Source of the DNA: Eremomyces bilateralis CBS 781.70
Taxonomy: Eukaryota > Ascomycota > Dothideomycetes > Eremomycetales > Eremomycetaceae
Direction: 5' to 3'
Length of the DNA: 64,000 nucleotides
NCBI RefSeq assembly: GCF_010015585.1
Contig: NW_022985069.1
Location: 791,528 to 855,527 of the forward strand
Shown here: positions 47,455-58,668 of the stretch, piece by piece
Numbering within the stretch: position 1 is the first letter of the stretch
How the letters are laid out: each line of letters starts with the position of its first letter
Translations under genes and position numbers: made by a program
Notes under the pieces: generated by a model
Database searches by the model: none
Told to the model about the DNA's origin: nothing
The model's input: the letters and a program-made list of their open reading frames with translations, nothing else

Positions 47455-49809
47455 ATGCGGGCAGCAGCTCAGCTTTTCCCCCTCCTCTCTCTGGTTGGGC
47501 AAGTTCTTGGGGAGAGTTTCGATGCCAATATCAACTATGGCAGCCCGTCCCGAAGGCACGCCGGCCTCGGACTCGACGTCCCTCTAATTGAGCGGCGATT
47601 CGTGAAGAGAGATGATAGGACGTACGACCCTAAAGAGCTGAATTTCACCCACGGTGTTGCATCTGGGGACCCATATCCGAACAGTGTTATTCTGTGGACC
47701 CGCATCGCGCCCTCTCTAAAATCAGATGAGAGCAATGTGGTTGTCAGCGGCACCGCGCCACTCTATAACCATGATACCGAGCCATATATCAAGGCATCCA
47801 AGAACCCCATCTGCGTTGAGTACAAGGTATACTCGGATAAGGAGGCCAGAAGGGTTGTCGACAAGGGCAAGGCATATACCACCAGTGATATTGACTATAC
47901 GCTCAAAGTAAGTCCAACTTCTTCCGGATCTATTTCTTCGACTGATTCGTTCCAGGTTGAAGCGAAAAATCTGAGGCCATTCACAAAATATTGGTATCAA
48001 TTCAATGTCTGCGGCACAGATATCAAGAGTCCTCTTGGCCGAACGAAGACAAGCCCGAACGAAAACGACAGTGGCAAGGACATCAAGCTAGCCGTCTTTT
48101 CATGCTCCAATTACCGTAAGCATATCTAGTTGGCGAGGATAAGATAGCAAGACTGACTTACCCAGCGAATGGATACTTCAACGCCTACGGTAACGTAGCA
48201 AGGAAGGATAACGTTGACTATGTTGTGAGTGCTCCGGAATTCTAGGGATGTTCCATCACTGATTCTGGCTGCGTCAGGTCCATCTCGGAGATTACATCTA
48301 TGAGACCAAAAAGGGTAAGTTGGGGACAGATGAACGAGCGACGGATCCGCCAAACGCCATCTTCACCTTGTACGATTATAGGACACGACATGGACAGGTA
48401 AAGTTTTCAAGCTCATGATAACCATGTCTGCACTTAACATCATGTTTCAGTATCGTTCGGATCTCGACCTTCGAGCCACACACGAACAGTTCCCTTGGAT
48501 CCCGGTATGGGATGATCATGGTAAGAAGTACGTGTCACAATTGAAGTTGGTCTGACATTCTGCAGAGATTGCAAACAACGGTTACAGGGATGGCATGTCT
48601 GCGCTCAACAACACGGAAGAATCATTCCTCAATCATGGTGGTATCTCCGTTGACCAGCGCAAGATGAACGCCGTGAGAGCGTACTTTGAGTGGATGCCCA
48701 TTCGGTAAGCTGGTACTCCAATGCTCCCATGACAATCCAGTAACACGGCGAACAGACAAGTGGATATGGATGACAATCTCCGTATTTGGAGGTCCTTCCA
48801 GCTTGGGAAAACTATGGATCTGATCATGTTGGACACCCGTAACTATGATCGCAGCATTACGGACCTTGGTGCGATTCCCCACAATCCTATGATCGGTGAC
48901 AATGACCGTACTGGCGAATAGAGCGCTGACAAGAAGTTAGGCTGGAATGCCGACTACATTGACCTCATCGGAAATGATGCCGCACGCACGCTGATGGGCT
49001 CTCACCAAGAGAATTGGTTCTATAATCAGTTGTCCAAGTCCCAGAAGCGAGGAGCGACGTGGCGAGTGATTGGGAACCAGCTCGTTTTCTCTCGAGGTGC
49101 CCGCGTGGTCGACGGAAAGCTTACAATGGCCGGAGACAATTGGAATGTAAGCTTGCCCAGTGTACTCCACGCACTCGAGTGAAAAGCTTACCTTCGAAGG
49201 GATACCTTTCCAACCGAAATCGGACTTTCAAGCATTGGTATGACAATGATATTGGCAACAATATCATGCTGGCAGGCGATTCTCACAAGAACTGGGTAAG
49301 TCAATATACCACTGGCCTTCTTTCGCCTGCGATCTAACCCTTTTTAGGTCAGCGACCTCGTTTGGCTTGATGAGCATCCATATGACCCGGCCACCGGCGA
49401 AGGGTCAGTTGGCGTCGAGTTCGCAGGAACGGCGGTGTCCAGCACCGGGTATGGCGGCACCCTCGCTACTGCTGACGAAACGGCCGAAAGTTGGGTGACG
49501 CAGAACGCCGAGATGCATTGGATTGAGGGATACTATCGCGGATACTTTGAGCTCCATGTCTCGCCCAAAGAGGCGGTGGCGAGGTACTATGGATGCCCAA
49601 CGGTTGCTACTCGAAATGCGTGGGAGATTCCGCTGGCCAACTTCACCGTCAAAGCGGGCGCTAACCGCTTGAGCCGTCCCCTGGCTGGCGGTAACGTTGA
49701 AGCGGGTTATTTGTCGGATGGGACGATTACCCACACCAATTTGACCCTCAACACCGAGACTGGCGAGTGGAAGGAGATCGGGTTTGAGCAGATGTTCATT
49801 CAATACTAA
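47455..49809 (+). CDS. Secreted PhoD-like alkaline phosphatase/phosphodiesterase
   Basis: Ten exons (47455-47907, 47956-48115, 48166-48224, 48278-48397, 48451-48520, 48566-48704, 48756-48868, 48941-49146, 49200-49295, 49348-49809) join in phase to 625 residues. The start MRAAAQLFPLLSLVGQVLG is a good signal peptide. Family marks are FTHGVASGDPYPNSVILWTR, VHLGDYIYE, PVWDDHEIANNGY, LDTRNYDRSI, ENWFYNQL, WRVIGNQLVFS and LAGDSHKNWVSD, which hold the metal-binding Asp, Asn and His residues. A TAG at about 48918 lies inside an intron with a normal donor and branch site, so the gene is not broken. It likely frees phosphate from phosphodiesters outside the cell or in the vacuole. Confidence 0.92.
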
Positions 49810-50947
49810 GATACAGTTCTCCACATCAATGACTAGTCCGGGTCATTTATAGCAAGGGTCGACTCTCACCCTCTCTAACCAAATTCAAGCATATTCCGAG
49901 TATTCCGCTGTCCAAATATTCTTTCAGGACAGGTGTCCATTGTGCGTGTATTTAAAGATAATCCGGAGATGCCCCCCTCGTCGCTTCACTGAGATGATCA
50001 CTCTCCTACTGTCCGAGAAATGGTATTCCATACGATCCGTGTTGAGGTTTTCCTAAACCACTTCCGCAACTCCTCCAGGAATAGAGGCAGAGTTGGGGCG
50101 AGGTCTTTTATGGGCCTCGCCTGTCCTGTCATTCTCTCGCTGGGGATTGGCGGCCCAAAATTTGGGAACCTATTTGGCAGGCTTCTGAAAAATAGGAATC
50201 GGTTTCCTCGTCTAAATTTCTAACATTAACTTAGTTGCCTTGAAATACATGCTTTTAGATGTCCTCGGAAGTTACCTGTGTCATTGAAGCAAAACTGAAC
50301 GTATCACCATTTGGACTGCTGAGGTATGACAATCGAGGTCGAGGAAAGTAAGAAAGAGCGGCATCAGCCAGGTGTTGCCTGCAGCGAGATTTTCGCGGAC
50401 GGTGCCGCCCGCAACCACTACGACCCGCTTGTTCCCTCGTACCAAACGGGTTCGAGCAACTGTAGACTGATACAGTATCAACAAGCAAAATATCGACTGG
50501 GTAGGCCGAAGCCTTTTGGCAGTCGCAGAGTTCATTTGCCAGAACAGCGCAGCTGGATATGAGGTGAGTCACTGAACTCTGCCTGGATCCCAATTAGGCA
50601 CGTTACAAGGGCCAGGCAATAGCAAACATGTTGAAGGAGCATTTGAGCCAATGAACCACTCATGCATTGGTTCTCGGCCCGACGAGCCCGAGCATCGAAG
50701 GCAGGGTATTACTCTGTAATGGAGCGGACCGGTCAGGGAATTAGGCAACCGTACGCTAAGCAATCGGAAGAGAAGCGCCAACCAACCCGTTTAATGGATA
50801 CGAGATATAATTCTGTGCTGCATGCAATGTGCCCCTCTCTGGTGCATGCAGAGAGACAGCGTTGATGATGTCTCCAAAGGCGGAAGGTAAGGGTATTCAT
50901 GAGGCGATCGGAGTGGTCGAAAACGACAGTTACTGTCCCGAGTTGAG
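49810..50947. other. 1.1-kb intergenic, no gene recognised
   Basis: Several overlapping frames of 60-110 codons occur on both strands without domains or matching splice sites. The last part is the promoter of the small gene at 51.2 kb. Confidence 0.4.
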
Positions 50948-50955
50948 GATAAAAG
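50948..50955 (+). promoter_or_regulatory. TATA-like box of the small 51.2-kb gene
   Basis: GATAAAAG is followed by about 110 bases of CT-rich leader and then by a probable leader intron (51114-51203). This spacing is what a strongly expressed fungal promoter often shows. Confidence 0.4.
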
Positions 50956-51204
50956 CTGTCGACTCCTCACTTTCATCAGGCTCCCTCCTCGTCCACAAAG
51001 CTAAACCGTTTCTCGAATCTGTCTATTGCAACTTGCTGTCTGTCACATCTACCTCTGCGATCACCCTCCGCAAGCTCTTTGCACGAGCCGAACAAGGCTA
51101 AAATCATCACCATGTATGTCTTCTCCAATAATTGATAGGTTCTTCCTCACCGTTGATTTACTGCATCCGCTGTCGCAATGATATCTTGCTGATTAACCTC
51201 CAGA

Positions 51205-51466
51205 ATGGCCTCTGCTCAAATTGAAGAACCAAAGAATGCCTGCGAGTTCCGAACAGGCACCCAAACCGACGGATCCAGGTACACCTACAAGCAATCCGAC
51301 TGTGGACGAACCGATCGTAAATACTCCTCCACTACGTGCCCCCTCAATCAAATTAGGTGAGACTCAGGCAAGGCATGCGTTGACACGGTCATTCGTAACC
51401 GTGGACAGTTGATTGTGTTTCAGAGCTAGTTGGACCTTCATGCCGGAAGAGCAGGAATGTGTTTGA
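51205..51466 (+). CDS. Probable tiny spliced gene, 64 residues, function unknown
   Basis: A GTATGT donor at 51114 and a TGATTAAC...CTCCAG acceptor ending at 51203 mark a leader intron just before ATG 51205. A second intron (51357-51423, GTGAGA to TTGTGTTTCAG) divides the coding part. The product starts MASAQIEEPKNACEF and ends in WTFMPEEQECV, hydrophilic with four Cys. A second frame from ATG 51236 to 51488 also stays open through the same splice, giving 61 Pro-rich residues (MPASSEQAPKPTDPG...), so the true frame is not settled. No family was recognised. The promoter, leader and intron signals are the main support. Confidence 0.4.
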
Positions 51467-51699
51467 GGAAAGGGATGGCGACCGGTAGAGATATGTGGAG
51501 GAAATGGTGAATATCGTCTCACCTTGTTTTCTCCTTCTTTTCGCAAGATCCGCAGAGCTTGGACAGTCATTCAGTTAGGAAGCGTAGTAATTAAATGCTG
51601 TGTTCCTTTATCATCTTTCCTCTGATGGTTGCCTGAAGTCTTTTGCCTGTGTGAATCAAGGGCAACGCAGATATTCCAATCTTAACAGGATGGAATGGC

Positions 51700-52886
51700 T
51701 TATATGCTTGCATTGGGTGGAGAGGCATTCGATGCGTACGAATGGAGGAAACCCTTGATCATGGAAAATCCATGCCAATCATTACTATACACCGCAGTTT
51801 CAAAGTCTTCGGTCCATCCCTTTGTTCCCCCTTTTAAGCCAAGCACTTCCCCTTCTCTTGCTGATGAATCAAAGTCTGTGAGGACAAACGTATCTCCGTT
51901 AGACAATATGTTGTGTGGATTAATGTCCCCATGAACGATACCAAGTCCGTGGAGATGTTCGATACCCATTTTAATACTCCTCAAACATGCCACTGTGTCA
52001 ATTGGTTGGGCATCTTTAACCCTTTGGAAGAGCGTGTCGCCATATCTTTCAAAGCAGAGCCCTGTTATCACGCCATCTTCAACTTCGCAACCTAGGTATC
52101 TTGCAATGTTTGGATGCGGGGACTTCGCCAGAATCTCGCATATTTGAGCCTCACGTAGCACCAGAGTACTTATATCCGTCGATGCCTTGGTGTCTCCATA
52201 ATAGAGCAAGCTAGGTCGTTTCACATATGAATTTGGAGGTAGGCGGTTCGCCGCTCGTGTGTAGCTTGCTGGAAATACTGGCCGGATCCGCGAGATTGGA
52301 ATCGGATGAAGATTAAGAGTGGATGGATCTATCTTGGAGGACGGAGGATAGCGGCGATCGGTGATAGCATAGAAATACCGAGAGCCGTCGCGGAGGATGA
52401 CCTTGGTGTGGGAAAATGTAAGGACATCGTCCACCTGCTCCCATGCTTCGCTATGCTCCAAGATTTCAAGCACCTAACTGGGATCAGCATAAATCGAGAA
52501 GGATATTCAGTAGCATACCATATTGACGTAGTGGACGCCTTTTGATATGGTGACTGTGGAGATGATGTGGTTCCTGGAAGAGAAAGGAAGGATGGGCTCT
52601 GCGTAGAATGCATTCGGTGGGTGTCTTGCACATGATGGAGGCCTGAACGCCAAGCAAGCGGACCCGTGACTCTCCCATTGTTTTTCGTTTCCAACAGCAG
52701 CTGCCCGCTGGAACGCGTATTCCAACGCACCCTAGTCCGACGTGCTCGTGCAAACTTTTGCCTTTCTCTCACGCACCCAGCCTGTTCCCACGAACGACCT
52801 GTTCCCACCCACGACGCTCCCCCACCCACAATCATCCGGAGATCCCAAGGGAGTTTTGCAACTTCATTGCTAATGACTGGGAACAT
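51700..52886 (-). CDS. Atypical protein-kinase-like protein
   Basis: Exon 3 (52473-51700) and exon 2 (52731-52519) are joined by a clear intron, giving HYVNMVLEILEHSEAWEQ across the splice. Exon 1 starts at ATG 52886 (MFPVISNEVAKLPWDLRMIV) and ends near 52770; its donor is uncertain. The C-terminal 170 residues look like a kinase lobe: REAQICEILAKSPHPNIARY (helix C region), HGDINPHNIL in place of HRDLKPxN, and TDFDSS in place of DFG. A clear glycine loop is missing. Catalytic Asp and Asn remain, so weak or small-molecule kinase activity cannot be excluded. Similar short proteins are frequent in filamentous fungi. The pogo element lies 255 bp upstream. Confidence 0.7.
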
Positions 52887-53140
52887 GTGAATTAGGCGCT
52901 ACATACAGAGCATAGAGCACTGTTTTGAGGTAAGGTAAAACTTCCTAAGCGACCATATCGCCTCATGAAGTCCGGTGCGCTGGTTAACTTCGGTATATCA
53001 TTAACGTAGCGAGGAAGGCGGGATTACAGTATATCAATTTTTGCATTGGTAGGATAACGTGACGAAATGGATGACGGTATCTAGCAACTCACTTGGTACT
53101 GAGAGATTCTCCCCCGCCTAGAATGAGACCCAATGATATA

Positions 53141-55252
53141 TAGGTTTTCCCCACCTCGTGCACGGCCCCACACAGTGCACGAAATGATATCGCGACATTC
53201 AATATGTAATTAGTTATATCTTTACCAAAATGAATCAGATTGAGCTCGCTCTTGCTGCGTTGGAGTTGGAGGAGAAACCTAATTATACTAAGACTGCAAA
53301 AGAGTATGGAATCGACCGTACAACATTATCTAGGAGACATCGCCAAAAAACCACCTCTAGGCAAGATGCGGACTTGAACAGAGGAAAACTCCATGGATTC
53401 CAGGAGAAGAAACTTGTTTCGTATATCAACGACCTCTGTAGGCGTGGTTTTCCGCCTACTACTACAATGGTACGGAACTTTGCCTGCGATATTGCGAAAC
53501 AAGACATAGGCAAGAACTGGGTCTCTAGATTCGTGGAGCGGCATGAGACGATGCTCGACGGGAGATATCTCAACGTTATCGAGTCCTCCAGGACCCGGGC
53601 GGATAAGGAGCAAGACTATCGTGATTTCTACGCCTTATTAGCCCAAAAGATTACGGAATACGACATTGATCGGGAGAATATGTACAATATGGATGAAAAG
53701 GGCTTCCTTATGGGGATCATGACCAAGATGAGACGGATCGTCTCAAAGGCGGTTTTATCGCAAAATAAGAGCCTAGGGGCCACGACGGATGGTAATCGTG
53801 AGTGGATTACCATTCTTGCATGTATCTGTGCGGATGGTTCCTGGTTACCGCCCGGTCTAATTTACCAGGCGGTTTCCGGTAATCTCCAGGACTCTTGGCT
53901 CCAGGATTTTGACACGGAGAACCACCAGGCCTTTTTTGCTTCATCTCCATCAGGATGGACGAACGATGATCTAGGATTCCATTGGTTGACTACCGTTTTT
54001 GAGCGGTATACGAAGCCGAAGGCGAGACGGAGATATCGTCTCTTGGTTATCGACGGGCACGGTAGCCATATCAATATGAGATTCCTGGATTGGTGCCACG
54101 AAAACCGTATTTTGGTATGCTGGTACCCTCCACATACCACTCATCGCCTACAACCGCTCGACGTTAGCCTGTTTTCACCTCTTGCGACCTATTATGGGCA
54201 GGAACTCAATACCTTCATATCTGAGTGCCAGGGACTCTGTTCTATCACGAAACGAGAGTTTTTTCGCTTATTTTGGGCGGCATGGCATAAAGCTTTCACT
54301 CCTGCCAATATTCGAAGTGGTTGGGAAAAAACAGGACTGGATCCACTAGATCAGTCCGTGGTCCTACAGGCTATCGGGATTAGCGAAACAACCTCTCGAC
54401 CGGGCTCAAATGCATCATCGGCAGATTCTCACCTCTCGTCAACGGACTGGAGACAGGTGAAACGGATTATCCATGGTGCTGTAGGTGATGCGGTTACTTC
54501 GGAGTCGAAAAAGCTTCTCAGCTCGGTCGCACAGCTTTCAACCGATATTACCCTCTTACGAGCGGAAAACCAGGGTCTACGAAAGGCTATCATCAACGAG
54601 AAAAAGAAACGTAAGAGGGCGAAGCCGTTATTTGAAGAGTTACGTGCTGAAACTGGTATAAAGGCACAGTTTTTCAGTCCCTCTAAGATCCAGAGAGCTC
54701 GCGAACTTCAAACACAGAGAGAACAGGAAAAGGTCGATCAAGAGGCACAAAGACAACAGGATAAGGTAGAGAGAGCACAACGCAAGATAGAGAAGGAAAA
54801 AAAGATGATAGAAAACCGTCTCCAACGAGATGAGGCACGTACAAGGAGGGCTACGGAGAAGACCCTTTTGGCGAAAGAGAGGCAGGTTAGTAAGGAGGCT
54901 CGATTAGCCACCCTCCAGATCCGCAGGGAGTCTAGATCCTTTAGAACCACCAAGAGAAAGTCTATACAGGTGGTTTCAAGGCGAAGTCTACAGCCTCACG
55001 TTATCCCCAGTGGTCAAGAAGATACAGAGGGGGGTCCTTCGTCTGGGCGCCCACGGCGTGAGAAACGCCTCCCAAAACGCCTACAGGACTACGAATTAGG
55101 TGGGAAATAAGGCTCTATCTACACAGACCTCACCACCAGCTTTTTCTACATAATTTACTTTTTTATGGGTGCGAGTAGCCTCAAAAACATATCCAAAATA
55201 TCTAGTGAAATCGTGCATTGAGTGGGACCGTGCACGACCCCGGGAAAACCCG
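53141..55252 (+). mobile_element. Complete-looking pogo/Fot1-type transposon, 2.1 kb
   Basis: The ends are inverted copies: both read GGTTTTCCC, then TCGTGCACGG and CCCAC, then TGCACGA within the first 45 bases, about 80% alike. TA flanks the element at 53139-53140 and 55253-55254, the usual target duplication. One uninterrupted transposase frame fills the inside. Intact coding and matched ends suggest a fairly recent insertion, possibly still mobile. Confidence 0.88.
53230..55110 (+). CDS. pogo/Fot1-type transposase
   Basis: A 626-residue open frame. It starts with a psq-type helix-turn-helix (KEYGIDRTTLSRRHRQK), then a CENP-B-like DNA-binding part (FPPTTTMVRNFACDIA, KNWVSRFVERH). The DDE core has YNMDEKGFLMG, LLVIDGHGSHINMRFLDWC and QPLDVSLFSPLATYY, holding the three Asp. 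The last 200 residues are a long, highly charged coiled coil (EKKKRKRAKPLFEELRAET, QREQEKVDQEAQRQQDKVE) with a basic tail. It cuts at its own ends and reinserts at TA. Confidence 0.92.
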   Translation: MNQIELALAALELEEKPNYTKTAKEYGIDRTTLSRRHRQKTTSRQDADLNRGKLHGFQEKKLVSYINDLCRRGFPPTTTMVRNFACDIAKQDIGKNWVSRFVERHETMLDGRYLNVIESSRTRADKEQDYRDFYALLAQKITEYDIDRENMYNMDEKGFLMGIMTKMRRIVSKAVLSQNKSLGATTDGNREWITILACICADGSWLPPGLIYQAVSGNLQDSWLQDFDTENHQAFFASSPSGWTNDDLGFHWLTTVFERYTKPKARRRYRLLVIDGHGSHINMRFLDWCHENRILVCWYPPHTTHRLQPLDVSLFSPLATYYGQELNTFISECQGLCSITKREFFRLFWAAWHKAFTPANIRSGWEKTGLDPLDQSVVLQAIGISETTSRPGSNASSADSHLSSTDWRQVKRIIHGAVGDAVTSESKKLLSSVAQLSTDITLLRAENQGLRKAIINEKKKRKRAKPLFEELRAETGIKAQFFSPSKIQRARELQTQREQEKVDQEAQRQQDKVERAQRKIEKEKKMIENRLQRDEARTRRATEKTLLAKERQVSKEARLATLQIRRESRSFRTTKRKSIQVVSRRSLQPHVIPSGQEDTEGGPSSGRPRREKRLPKRLQDYELGGK

Positions 55253-55356
55253 TATTCGAGTAAGCCCCACTAGCAATTCTGCTTCTCTTGCAATTCCCGG
55301 CGCAATAACGGAGTAGAACCCAAGAGCAGAGTCGTGAAATCATCCAAATCCCACTC

Positions 55357-57397
55357 TCAGCGCCGACGCTGTGGTGTAGATGGGTATACGGGACAATTAA
55401 AACTCATGTGTCCAAAGTCTTCGCCTAAATGTTTCAGAAAGCACAGTGTTAGAGCTTATTGTCCTATAGTGATAATTCCACAGTAGAAAAGCAGCATCAC
55501 ACAGCTGCCTTCCGTTCTTGGGGTACTTACATCGGTAACATTGTGTCTTTGGACAGCTGGGGGAAGAGTGCCCGGTTTGCTTGCACCTAGTGCAGGTGGA
55601 TGTCAAGCGGGACTGGAAAGAACTGGCAGCTTGCGGCGAACGAATGGGTGACGCGACACCGAAGCGAAGTGTATCAAGGAGGGACGGCGACGCAGCGGTC
55701 CGCGAAAGACCAGGAGCGGTTGTCCTAGTAAGACATCGTGGAGGCGTGAGCGGCGGTGATTGTGGATAGGCCGATGACGGGGCCAGCGCCTTTCTTGTTT
55801 GCGAAAATCCAAGGCGAGCCGTGTATTCAGTCTGTTTGAGGGCTGCCCCCGATCGTCAACAAGTTGAATCGGCTTGAGATCGCGAGGTCTTCCTCGGAGG
55901 CCCGCCTCCGTGTGCTGCCGGCATGCTGTGCCATCCCCCATTCAAGGTGGCCAGCAGCAAGTCTGAACGCCCGAGCGAGCTCGTTTCTGTCAATATCGTA
56001 GACCATTCGGCCCTGGCAAGTATAAGCGCCGTTAAGGATGCGCACCAAACTCAGGAAACTGAGTCGCAAGTTATACTGGAATCCAGATTGGTGCTTGAAT
56101 GGTCCAAGACGGAGAAGGCTTTTGTTCAAACCAGCAGAGGTGAATAGACCTTTCCCTCCTCTCTCGACTTGAAAGGGTGCTCTAGCTGCGCGGAGAGAGC
56201 GTAGGAACTCATTGCATCTCTTCTCCACGTTCCGTCTGAGATCTCGTATATCGCGCTCCTCTCGTTGGCGGAGCTGCTCAAACCCTTTGTCCTGTAGACG
56301 GTCGCCTCCGCGATCCAGAAACTTGATAATTTTGACGAGGATCAGCAGACAGTTGGGGAAGAGGACGTTATATCGCTCCTTCAATATGAGGTCGTAGAGA
56401 TCGTCGTTCGTCATGTCATCGTATGCACCAGATTTTAGGGAGTCCAACATCCTCGTTACATAGTCCATATATATCTGAAATCGCTCGCGTTGAAAGTCGT
56501 GCTTAGTCCACCTTGGCTGGTCCTGCTTATCTTAGGGACAAGAGCAATGTTAGCAGTCAATCTCCACAGATTATGACAAGAAAATAAAGAATCGGAAACA
56601 GTCTCCTAACCTTCTATGTCTTTCCGGACTATTGCAGTACAGTTTTCGCGCACATCAGTCATCCAAGGACTCCTTTTCCAGGTGCCATTGGCTCGACGGA
56701 ATGCTTGCATTGCCTCAATAATGAAGAGGCTCCGCAATGCGCTTTTGTCTTCGAGATAGTTAAGCGCATAGCTCGGATGGAAGCCGTTCACACAGGTGTA
56801 ACGTTGGCCTTGGACCGTGACTCGATAATCGCGGGTGCGTCCTATTCCGATGCACTGGAAGCCTTTATACTTGGTAGAATGCGGGCTGCGATAACAGCAG
56901 AACACCACATCTGGCTGCTTCTGTTGGATCATCTCAAGGAATATGGCATATGCTTCATTGAGTTCTTCCTAATATTCGTCCAGGCTTTTGCTCACAGGGA
57001 TCTTGTGGAAGGGGAACGCGTCGAAGCAGCTTATCTTCTCCAGGCCACACCCAGTAACTGTCTTGCAGACTTCGTCCACGGCGTCCAAAGTATCGCAGTC
57101 CTTCACGGTTTGGTGGTGATCGGAGAAATAACGTTGATGCTCTGCAGGCTGCTGAAGGACAATCACGACACCGCCTTTCGTCTCCGGCATGGCTAGCCAC
57201 TTTGCAAATTTGGCCTCCTTGTCGGAAATATCTTCTCCATTATTTTGAAGACAGCGGCCATAACTCTCAATTGCTCGAGCATGGCCTCCAGGACTAACGA
57301 AGGGATCTGGGGTTGCAAGTCTAGTACCGAGAAGGGGTTCAAGCCGATGATCAATTGGAACCCCCAGACACGAACCCGGCAATCGAACATCCGCCAT
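55357..57397 (-). CDS. Fungal protein with two C-terminal zinc knuckles, in-frame stop
   Basis: Starts at ATG 57397 (MADVRLPGSCLG). The N-terminal part has GGVVIVLQQPAEHQRYFSDH, FDAFPFHKIPVSKSL, VVFCCYRSPHS and VNGFHPSYALNYL. An intron (56610-56531, GTTAGG to CTAAG) leads to a helical, Arg-rich part. The C terminus has two CCHC knuckles, CTRCKQTGHSSPSC and, across the last intron (55530-55425), CYRCEDFGHMSFNC, ending PQRRR. A TAG at 56971-56969 follows SLDEY where CAG would restore Gln, and the frame shifts near 55830-55860 before the knuckles. The gene may thus be newly broken, or errors or unusual splicing may be involved. Spaced PFH and HPS motifs recall uracil-DNA glycosylase folds, which is only a guess; RNA or single-strand DNA binding is likely from the knuckles. 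Confidence 0.6.
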
Positions 57398-58129
57398 AAT
57401 CCCTATGTAGATACCCGTGAACTACTGGAAATAGGGTTCAGACGAATCCTCTCTTTCCTTAGCGCCGGCATGGTGCCGTATATGTAGCCGATGGGATCTT
57501 AGACGAGGCTGGCAGCGTAGATGGCGGCGGCGCAGCAAAATGCAGGCTGCCTTCTCTGTTCATCCACGTCTCAGTCAAGACTAGGATTCGCTCACGGCGT
57601 CAAGCAGGCCAACAGATTTAGGAGAGAAAAGCCCGCATGAGGACGCGTTCGGAATGATTGGCTGTGATTGACGATAATGGATTCCTATACCAATCAGCGC
57701 AGGCGATACGCCAACTTAGTTGATAGATGATTGCCCAGTGACTCCCTCGAAAAGTGCAGAACACCCAGCCTCCACATGGTAAGGGTTAGCAGCGGGTGAT
57801 TGGGTTGACCTATTGCAAGGTACCTTGAACTGAATCTATGTTTACAAAAGGACAAAAGGCGCAGCCGGTTTTGCAAACTACTGAGTCGATTGAGTATACC
57901 GTGGACAGGTACTGTACGACAGCTCACACTACAGGGACGGGAGCGAGGTGGGGATTTTGACAGTCTGGGACTATACAAAAGGAAGGTTAAGAATAATCAG
58001 CGCGACAGTTGGGTGAAGTTAATCTGCACAACCCATGGCCGGCCCAGCCCGTAATGGCAGCCCGTAATGGTTCGGTCCGCAGGCACTACGGTAGAGCACC
58101 CTAGAGTAACCCCCGCAATCCGAATTGAC
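57398..58129. other. Intergenic, no gene recognised
   Basis: Includes the promoter of the zinc-knuckle gene. No domain was seen; the right end runs into the HET remnant. Confidence 0.4.
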
Positions 58130-58629
58130 AGTTTGGAGTATTTCTATCGATAAGTCCAACAACCCTGAGCTGTCGAAGGCCATCAACTCTGTTTCGATGG
58201 TACCGCGATGCGACGCGCTGCTACCTCTATCCGTCGGATGTATCAGAGCCAGCCCCTAATACAAACAACTCGCATTCGCCACCTTAGGAGACGGACTTTC
58301 GGCGAAGTCGATGGTTTAGGAGAGGCTGGACGCTTCAAGAGCTGATCGCTCCTATGGTAGTCGAGTATTTCTCTAAAGACCGAGTGTGGCTAGGAAACAA
58401 GAGATCGCTCGAACGGCAGATTCGCGAAATCACCGGAATTCCTGCCGCGTCGAGGAGGAGCATTCTCTCAACTTAGCGTAAAAGAACAACTGTTATGGGC
58501 TCAAGGTCGCGAGACAACGGAAGGCGGAAGACCAAGCATACTCATTGCTGGGGATTTTCGGGGTGAAGCATGGCAATGATTTACGGGGAAGGAATAGACG
58601 AAGCGTTCCGACTCATATCAGCTTACTAA
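58130..58629 (+). pseudogene. Remnant of a HET-E-type incompatibility gene
   Basis: Plus-strand pieces match the classic HET order: SIDKSNNPELSKAINS, YLYLSDVSEP, RGWTLQELIAP, LGNKRSLERQIREITGIP and IYGEGIDEAF. These are spread over more than one frame, with several breaks, and nothing lies after the HET part. HET proteins act in non-self recognition at hyphal fusion. It is an old fragment, not a working gene. Confidence 0.8.
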
Positions 58630-58632
58630 GAG

Positions 58633-58668
58633 TGCGATCTTGGCGGGAAACTTCCCGCCAAGATCGCA
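58633..58668. repeat. 36-bp palindrome, 17-bp perfect arms
   Basis: Arms TGCGATCTTGGCGGGAA and TTCCCGCCAAGATCGCA are separated by two bases. It begins just after the HET remnant. Each arm holds a GGCGGGAA/TTCCCGCC box of E2F/MBF type. Confidence 0.9.

Noticed and set aside
48900-48945. In-frame TAG suggesting the PhoD-like gene is broken
   Set aside because: The codon lies in an intron with a GTGCGA donor, GCTGAC branch and TTAG acceptor; splicing restores the family sequence TDLGWNADYI.
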